Of a stretch of DNA of 64,000 bases, positions 56,851-64,000 are shown in pieces. This stretch comes from Pinus tabuliformis (Eukaryota > Streptophyta > Pinopsida > Pinales > Pinaceae), in assembly GCA_031772625.1 (NCBI GenBank), contig CM062817.1, positions 952,652,842-952,716,841 of the forward strand, read 5' to 3'. The notes beneath the pieces are model-generated. The model was not told the DNA's origin, did no database searches, and saw only the letters and a list, made by a program, of their open reading frames with translations. Position 1 is the stretch's first letter. Each line of letters opens with the position of its first letter. The position numbers and the translations under genes were made by a program.

Positions 56851-59274
56851 TTACGTTTGGAATACAAGCTTTGGATTATAGGGTTTTTCTACTTCAAACA
56901 TATCATCTTGTAATTTTGACTATACCGTTTTCACTACGAGGCTTCAAGAGCTGACATTTCGATCAGATGCAGCCAAAATATTGGTGAACTTCATGTAAAA
57001 AATTAAGACCTTGGTTCACTATATTTTCTAAGATATGGTCCGAAGAAGTTATGGTTTTACATGCTCTATAATTCAACCTCAAACAAGGCCAAAGGTCGAA
57101 ATGATGACATGTGGCATTCCATACAAGTTCACTCTACTCAACCAATCCATAACTAGGTCATCATGGGATATTGGGCATAACTTTATCTTGAGGAATCCAA
57201 TCTCAGTTTAACTTATCGCATTGGAAAGAAGAATTGTAGGGATACTATAAGATGAAATTTCATACCTTTGATCAATATTAACCGCCTAAAAGAAAGAAAA
57301 TGGTGTGTATTTTTTTCAAATTTCATAAATTTTCTTTGAAAAAATAGTTTGAAGTGATCTAGAGAGTAATGTCCCAAACTAGGAAAAACAATAAATATTA
57401 AATACATGCATGAAGCTATAAAAAAAAAAAAAAAAAAAAATTACGCATGCAAACACAAAATTAACACATGAAAATTATAGATGAGTGAATCATTGAATAA
57501 GAACCATAAATCTAAGTCATTTTATTAAAGTTTTAGCTAGAACTGAGTAAAATGGAGTGGAATAATAAAACCTAGGATTGCTAATGCAAGCATGCAATAG
57601 TAAGGTGAATATATAAGAAAAATGAAAACTGAAATGGCTCAATCTATCCCAACACACTGCCCATAAAATTTTGTTTTTGCTGCTAGAGGTGAAATGTGAT
57701 TTATGTCGTCAAATTTTCTCCAAAAACTCTAGAAAATTGACTGGAGGCTTCTCTCACCCAAATCTACCAAACCTAGAAAAATATTGGGCTAATTCCTGGT
57801 GACTCGAAAATCCCCGAAATGTGCAAATTACCCAGAAAATATTGTTGTTGCTCCTACAACTACTAGAGAAGAAACTAAAATGTTGGCCTCAATAATGCCT
57901 AGATTGACCTAAAATTCCAGCCATAGGATCCTCTCCCATAACCCTGTAATACCATGAAAAATTTTGTCCTAAATCCAAGCCAAAATTGAACCCACAATGT
58001 GTTGCAAACTTCCCAGTTAACCAACAATATGCTTTACTATAAGAATGTACGATTATGGCCTAAATACTGCCCATAAATTCTATAAAAATTAACTATTGGC
58101 TCCTCACACCCCAACCAAAAAAACCCATAAATCATTTGGGCTAATTCTAGCTAACGTGAAATGCATAGAATAGAATGAATCTCCCAACTACATAGTTTTG
58201 CGCCGAACCAAAAAGAAACTACTGAGAAATGATAAAACTCTCCTAAAATTGGCTAACAAATTATGCATAAATATTTTGCAAAAAATAGCTAACTCCCAGC
58301 TTAAAAAGCCCAACAAATATCAACACCAAACACCCACAAAAACATTTTACTCCACCCCATGCATAGGTTCTATATGAAAACTTTGGCCCAGCTAACAGAT
58401 ATAGGGACATCTCTGAAAAATGGTGCCAAACGCCTCCTCTAACTAATAAAAAATCTGCCGCAAATACCTGGAACCTGCGATAGAACAATGGTGCTCCAAA
58501 TAAGCTCTAATGTTTTTCTTCTATGTCCAGAAATAGAAAATGTATGAGTGAGTACTATACAATAAACTCCAATGGGAGTCCTGAAATAGACTCCCCCAAA
58601 GCGTCACTAGGGAGACACTCGAATTTTTCCAAAATGAGGTAGAGTTTCACTTGAAAATCTTTAGATAAAAAAACTTTGCTTTCCTTGTTCTGAGAAGCCT
58701 CCAAGAGAGTGTTTGAGCTTCCGAAAATAATGAGCAAAATATACCCAAAAAATTATTCTATCCTCCTTCTATAATTTCTCACCATGCTTCTAGACTCTCT
58801 TTTTAATTATTATTTTATTCTTGGAGGTTATTTTCCACCAAGTTACTTTTTCTTCCATTTAAAAAATAATAATTTTCCACCAATCTTCAATAATACATTC
58901 CACTCTTCTCTAAAGTAATATTTGCCTCTTTTATTAATATTAAAAAAATTGGACAAAATTCCCATGCTCAGAAAATTGGGGATATTACAATTGTAATTTT
59001 CTTTCTTCCTTCTAAATTCCGAATGTTGGAAATGTCTGCTCTTTCCAAAATTGTCTCTAATGTCGAAAATAAAAATTGGGGACATGAAATAAAGTGGATA
59101 TTGAAGTATAGATGTCAGTATTTGGTTCTAAAATTCCTTCCAAACAAAGAATTTTACACCCATTAAGCCCAGAAAAAGCTCTACTACGACGCATGAAGAG
59201 GAAAAATTGCAACATGATATATCAAAATTATGGGAGTAAGTGCAACAAATTTAGATATCACAAAGAGCAACCAA
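56851..59274 (+). other. Long leader of the chromovirus, no coding domain
   Basis: About 2.4 kb with no recognised frame. It contains a run of about 22 A at 57,419-57,440 and, from about 57,650 to 58,500, diverged repeats of phrases such as GGGCTAATTC-TG and CTGCCCATAAA-TT. An independent old insertion within the leader is possible. Confidence 0.5.
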
Positions 59275-60235
59275 ATATGAACTAAAAGGGGACATGGATG
59301 GTTTAAAAGAAGAAATAAAACTAGACGTGAATGGTATAAAAAGTGACATGAATGGTTTAAAGGCAGACATGGAAGGTTTAAAGGAAAGTTTGTTAAAGTT
59401 GCTAGGAAAAAGGCTTCCTAGTGGTGATAAGGTATTTCATGAAGCTCATGAAGAGAAAAAATGAAATGCTAATCATGATTTTAGAGACTCCAACTTTGGG
59501 ATGAAGACTAGCCATATTCCAAATATTGATATGCAAAAGATCAATGACAAGGATCTGGTAACATGGATGCTGCAGATGGAGAAATTATTTGATCTACATG
59601 ATGTCCCGCACACACAAAAGGTACACAATGCATCGTTATATTTAGAATAAAACCAGTTTGTGTGGTATGAATGACTTTGTTCTCATAAATAAATTTTCAC
59701 TTGGATAATTTTTATAGAAGAATTTGTAGCACACTATGAGGATGAAAAGAGCAATACCTCTTCATATAATTGATAAGTATAAAAAAAATGGTTCAATGGA
59801 GGACCACAATGAAGACCTCCAAAGATTGAATATCAAGGTAAATGATATTCCATAGGAGCATAAGATTGATGTCTTCATATGGACTTTAAATGATAACATC
59901 CAACATGAGGTACGCCTTTGGAAACCTAATTCATTGGAGAAGGCATGCAAACTGGAAAGAAAAGTTCATAGAAAAATTATGACAAGAAAGTATACCACTC
60001 AAAACTATAAAGGTGGAAGTGTTACTACTTCTACCCTCCCACAACCCATAAGGTTTACACCACAACGACTAAAGGGAAAAAGAGAAAAAGGGATTTTTTA
60101 CAGTTATGATAAAAAATACACTCATGGTCATAAGTGTGCTCAGAAGAAATTATTTTACATATATTGTAAAGAGGAGGAAGAAAAGGAACAAGAAACATCA
60201 AAGGAAGAGGATATGCACAAAGACCCAACCCCATA
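59275..60235 (+). pseudogene. gag: Chromovirus gag
   Basis: The N-terminal part has four heptad repeats of D-M-x-G-L-K-x (59,297-59,390), a coiled-coil segment. The gag core follows in broken frames: KDLVTWMLQMEKLFDLHDV, HNASLYLE and FIEEFVAHYEDEKS. The block 59,934-60,235 gives LEKACKLERKVHRKIM and KYTHGHKCAQKKLFYI, with the zinc knuckle reduced: its first two Cys positions are Tyr and the His and last Cys remain. It would form the capsid. Confidence 0.75.
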
Positions 60236-60244
60236 GAGAGAAGA

Positions 60245-60700
60245 AATAAATCTGACCATATATTGTAAAGCATTTGTAGGAATTAATACTCCTAAAATTC
60301 TCAAGATATATGGGTATATCAAGAAAAAAAAAGTAACAATGTTGATTTATTCTTGTAGTACCCATAATTTTATTCATTGCAAGATAGCCAAGGAATTGAA
60401 TTGCTTTCTATATCCAGCACCAGATTGTCAAGTGATGGTTGGAAATAGAGGAACTATAAATTTATCAGGGAAGTACCATAATATCAATATAATAATGGGG
60501 AATATGTATTGAATAGTCAAATTCCTTCCATTCTAATGGGTGGTAATGTTATATGAGGAGTCCAATGGTTACAATTTTTGGGGATGATAACTTTTAATTT
60601 TCAAGAAATTTTCTTGAAGTTTTTAAGGGAAGGAAGGGGAATTTAATTAAGGGGCATCGTTGGGAAACTGGGAAAGATAATCAACTATAATTCCATGACA
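60245..60700 (+). pseudogene. Chromovirus protease
   Basis: The plus strand reads YIKKKKVTMLIYSCSTHNFI, where the active site should be DSGSTHNFI. The catalytic Asp has become Tyr and the Gly has become Cys. CKIAKELNCF and the later GGNVI-GVQWL text fit the rest of a gypsy retropepsin. Inactive. Confidence 0.78.
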
Positions 60701-60879
60701 AAGATTTTGAATAAATAACAATGAGGAATAACTGAACAATTATGCTCACTAGATGTTCAAACATTGAAATCATCTATTTATCTATATCACCAAAGAATCT
60801 TGGAAAATAATTCCAAGGTATTTGAGACTCTCAAGTACTTCCCATCCATTCATGATCATGATCATGTTATTTACTTGAT

Positions 60880-62175
60880 TCTAGGAAGCGTTCATCTAAA
60901 CGTTAGACCTTTCAAATATTCTTATGCCCAAAAAAGTGAAATTGAATGTATGGTTGCAAAAATGTTAGTATAATTCAGCCTAGCCAAAGTTATTTTTCTA
61001 CGCCAGTATTATTGGTACATAAGAAGGATGTATCATGGCGTATGTATCTGGATTATAGGGAGATCAACAAGGTCACTATTAAAGATAAATTTACCATTCC
61101 TATCATTGATGATTTGTTGGATGAATTACATGGAGCAATTTACTTCAACAAGTTGGATCTTCATTGAGGATATCATCAAATTAGAATCAAGACTAAAGCC
61201 ATTCTTAAAAAAAGCATTCAAAAATCATGAATGTCATTATAAATTTTTGGTCATTTCCTTTTCCTTACAATTGTACCTTCTAGATTTCAAGGTTTGATGA
61301 ATACCATTTTTGAACCCTTCCTTAGAAAGTTTGTGTTAGTATTTTTCGATGATATTTTAATCTAAAACAAGTATTGGAAGGATCATGTTCAACATGTTGA
61401 CAGGGTGCTCAAACAATTGTATGCAAAAGCTTCCAAATGTTCCTTTGGGGCACAAGAGGTGGAATATCTGGGTCATATTGTATCTCTGTTAAGGTAGATC
61501 CTAACAAAATTAAAACCATCAAGGAATGGAAAATGCCCACAACCCTAAAGCATATATAAGGATTTATCTGGTTGATAAGGTACTATTGCAAGTTTATTAG
61601 TAATAATACAAAAATAGTAGCAATTCTAAAAACATTATTAAAGAAAGGTGCATTTTTTGATCTCCATAATCAACAATGTCCTTTTAAAAGCTTAAAGAGA
61701 CAATGTTCCAAGATCTGGTTTTAGCTACACCAGACTTCACAAAAACATTTATGGTGGAATGTGATGCCCCAAGAAATGGAATTGGTGATGTTTTAATGGA
61801 AAAAGGAAGACTCGTTGCTTTTCAAAGTTGTCCAATAAAGGGAAAGTATTTACAAAAACCTATTTATGAGAAGGAAATATTGGAAATACTACATGCCCTT
61901 AAGTAATGGAGCCCTTACCTAATGGGAAGACACTTCAAGATAAAAAGACATCGTGATAGTCTTAAATAAATCTTGGAATAAATATTATCTTCGAAAGCGT
62001 AGAAAAAATGGGTTACGAAGATGTTGGGTTATGACTTTGAAATCATCTACAAAAAATGGAAGAAAAATGTCGTTGCAGATGCACTCTCAAGAAGGGATGA
62101 TGATGTCGAAGCATTTCTCTATGTCATTTCTATTATCCAACTTGATTGGATAATGGAAGAAAAGGAGGAATGAAA
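60880..62175 (+). pseudogene. Chromovirus reverse transcriptase and RNase H
   Basis: [20 protein letters not shown], then [36 protein letters not shown], after a shift [11 protein letters not shown] (the catalytic F/YxDD) near 61,330-61,365, and VEYLGHIVS. RNase H follows: LATPDFTKTFMVECDAPRNG (61,731 onward, catalytic Asp in ECD) and PIYEKEILEILHALK. VVADALSRRDDD near 62,070-62,105 marks the end. Many stops and frameshifts. Confidence 0.87.
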
Positions 62176-62379
62176 GAATGACAAAGGTGTGGGCATTCAT
62201 TCAAAATTTCTAGCAAGATCCTAGTACATATGATACATTTATCTGGAAAGATGACTCATTATGGTACAAAAATATCTTATATTTATTTAAGAATTCCCAA
62301 CTCAAACAAAAGGTTACTTTGCAAATGCTCATCTCTCCTTTAGGAGGGAAGTCGGGATTTTTAAAAACTTACCATAGGG

Positions 62380-63320
62380 TCAAGAAGGAATTTTTTTGGG
62401 ATGGCCTGAAATCTAATATTTAGAATTTTGTGGTAGAATTTTTGGTTTTTCAACACAATAATGTTGAGACAATTAAGACCACAAGTCTATTACAACCTTT
62501 ATCCATTCCAAGTTATCATTGGGAGGAGGTCTCAATGGATTTTACCATAGGTATACCCAAGTTCAAAGGAAATGATATCATCATGGTGGTAGTTGATATA
62601 CTTACCAAGTATGCACACGTTTGTTCATTATCTCATTCATTTAAAGCCAATACAATTGCTAATGAATTTATGGAAACAATTTAAAAGTTGCATGGCAACC
62701 CAAATATTATTGTAAGTGACAGAGATCCCATTTTCACTAGAAATGTTTGGAGACAATTATTTTCTTGTATGGGTACTCAATTAGCTCATAACTCATCTTA
62801 TCATGCTCAATAAGATGGGAAAAATAAGACAGTGAAAAAATGTTTGGAATGATATCTTTGATTCTCTGTATCTGATAAACAAACACAATGGATCAATTGG
62901 TTACCTATGGCTAAATGGTGGTATAACACTTCCTTCCATACTACAACAAAAATGACCCCATTTATGGCACTTTATGGATATCATCCACCATCCATCACAT
63001 CATCTCTAAGAGAGAATTTTAAGGTTCAAGTAGTGGAAGATCACATCGAGCATCAAAAACAAGTTCTCTAGCTCTTAAAGGATAGCCTCACACTAGCATA
63101 GAATCAAATTAAATAACAAGCATATCGACATTGAAGTGAAATAAGTTTTGACATAGGTGACTGGGTGTTTTTATGACTACAACAATGCAAAAAAATGTCC
63201 CTAAAGAAATCTAAGAAGAATAATAAATTATAGCCCAAGTTCTATGGTCCTTACAAGATGTTACAAAAGATTGATACTATGGTATAAAAATTGGAGTTGG
63301 TTGCATCTTCCTGAGTACAC
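62380..63320 (+). pseudogene. Chromovirus integrase
   Basis: HWEEVSMDFTIGIPKFKGND contains the first catalytic Asp and VVVDILTKYAHV follows. IIVSDRDPIFTRNVWRQLF holds the second. The Glu expected in HPQTDGQTE is lost in AQ-stop-DGKNKTV. NTSFHTTTKMTPFMALYGYHPP and FDIGDWVFL lead into the C-terminal domain. Stops are frequent. Confidence 0.85.
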
Positions 63321-63429
63321 CCAGTCTTCCAGGTTTCATACTTAAATAGGGTTATTGGAGACAAGCTCCCAGTTAAAAAATATTGCCAAAACTTGATGAG
63401 GAAGGAAAAATCTTATTGGAGACTGAAGC

Positions 63430-63575
63430 AGTCATGGAAACAAGAACTGACAACTACAGAATCAATCAATTTTAGATTTTCTCATTAAGTGGAAGAACTT
63501 ACCCACTGAATATTCCACATGGGAGGATGAGAATTTTATACAAAATCATCCACAACTATTCAAGCATTGAGGACA
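63430..63575 (+). pseudogene. Chromodomain-like C-terminus
   Basis: KWKNLPTEYSTWEDENFIQN is the second half of a chromodomain, the part that follows the last integrase domain in chromoviruses and guides insertion to marked chromatin. The frame ends at TGA near 63,570, about 30 bp before the 3' LTR. Confidence 0.78.
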
Positions 63576-63600
63576 ACTATTTTTTTGAAGGAGAGGGTCC

Positions 63601-63959
63601 TGTTACGTCCCTATAATAATAATGTAGCCCCCTTATTGTTATTGTTAGTGTAGCCCCCCTACTGTTATTGTTAGTGTAGCCCCCTTATTGCTATTGTTGT
63701 GCCCATGTAGCCCCCATATTGTTATTGTTGTGCCCCACAGAAGCCCATTATTGTTATAGTTGTGTCCTTATATTATTATTTTTATGCAGGCTCTGATTAT
63801 ATTATGACCCTTTAGACTATTATACATACCAAGGAGGTATTTTCATTTGAATCATCCAAGAATTATTCATTTATGTGATGTAAAGGAGGTTTCCCCCTCG
63901 AAAAGGCTAATTTTCAGGTTGATGATCTATATTTTCTTCTGTTTTGTGATATGGTTGCA
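63601..63959 (+). repeat. 3' LTR of the chromovirus
   Basis: Starts TGTTACGTCC right after the purine-rich GAAGGAGAGGGTCC and ends GGTTGCA. Between about 63,632 and 63,760 a 27-bp unit around GTAGCCCCCTTATTGTTATT is repeated four to five times. This makes it about 85 bp longer than the 5' LTR. Confidence 0.78.
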
Positions 63960-64000
63960 TAACACTCCTCCATCTTCTATCTTAACAGACTCACTAGCAT
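63960..64000 (-). other. Probable continuation of the split copia RNase H
   Basis: The last 41 bases follow the chromovirus. On the minus strand they can be read LVSLLR-stop-KMEEC, which fits the segment before the NIYCDDKS text at 56,577. Too short to be sure. Confidence 0.4.

Larger units (their letters stand above)
56578..63959 (+). mobile_element. Ty3/gypsy chromovirus, decayed, inserted in a copia RNase H
   Basis: LTRs at 56,578-56,850 and 63,601-63,959, with gag, protease, RT, RNase H, integrase and a chromodomain-like C-terminus between, in gypsy order and all on the plus strand. Every domain is full of stops and shifts. No target duplication was found (CCCCT before, TAACA after). A very long leader (2.4 kb) precedes gag. 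Confidence 0.85.

Noticed and set aside
56573..63964. Target site duplication for the chromovirus
   Set aside because: CCCCT on the left and TAACA on the right do not match; shifting the ends by a few bases did not help.

Overview
This window is plant nuclear DNA made almost wholly of transposable elements, many of them inserted into one another. No intact host gene was found. Plant origin rests on Ty1/copia and Tat-type Ty3/gypsy polyproteins, a plant-style Helitron, an F-box pseudogene, an orphan first exon of a SABATH methyltransferase and a tRNA-derived SINE. The very long LTRs, old nested insertions and AT-rich filler suggest a large-genome seed plant, possibly a gymnosperm, but the species cannot be read from the sequence.

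1-23,525: one Tat-type Ty3/gypsy element on the minus strand with giant LTRs. The right (5') LTR is 16,670-23,525 (6,856 bp, TGTTAT...ATAACA). The left (3') LTR ends at 4,974 and runs off the window. The body holds gag, protease, a second (archaeal-type) RNase H, RT, RNase H and integrase. A 4.9-kb plus-strand Ty1/copia element (5,980-10,873, TSD GAGGG) splits the integrase. Each giant LTR carries, sense to the element, the remains of a reading frame of about 1,200 codons that is not gag or pol.

23,526-31,120: degenerate sequence with short tandem repeats, a minus-strand LINE RT fragment (25,860-26,470), a plus-strand copia RT fragment (27,220-28,067) and a 3-kb AT-rich higher-order repeat field (28,068-31,120).

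32,140-35,027: a broken plus-strand reading frame of about 960 codons whose first half resembles the protein encoded inside the giant LTRs. Together they define a protein family I do not recognise, and this is the strongest candidate for something undescribed. A 664-bp tandem duplication follows.

37,173-42,883: a decayed autonomous Helitron on the minus strand (HUH Rep plus PIF1-type helicase), with a probable 90-bp intron in the Rep region. Upstream on the same strand lie an F-box pseudogene (43,518-44,711; four stops, no frameshift) and an isolated SABATH exon 1 (45,426-45,494), possibly captured host sequence.

46,890-51,206: a complete LTR element (TSD CTCTG) with a tRNA-iMet-type PBS that codes only for GAG, so it is non-autonomous.

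52,431-56,577: minus-strand copia remnants arranged as RNase H - LTR - gag - protease - integrase - LTR remnant, with a SINE (53,538-53,741; 17-bp TSD) inside the integrase. 56,578-63,959: a decayed plus-strand Ty3/gypsy chromovirus inserted in the copia RNase H.

Almost all coding regions are closed by TAG or TGA codons in otherwise continuous frames, which fits methylation-driven C-to-T decay.
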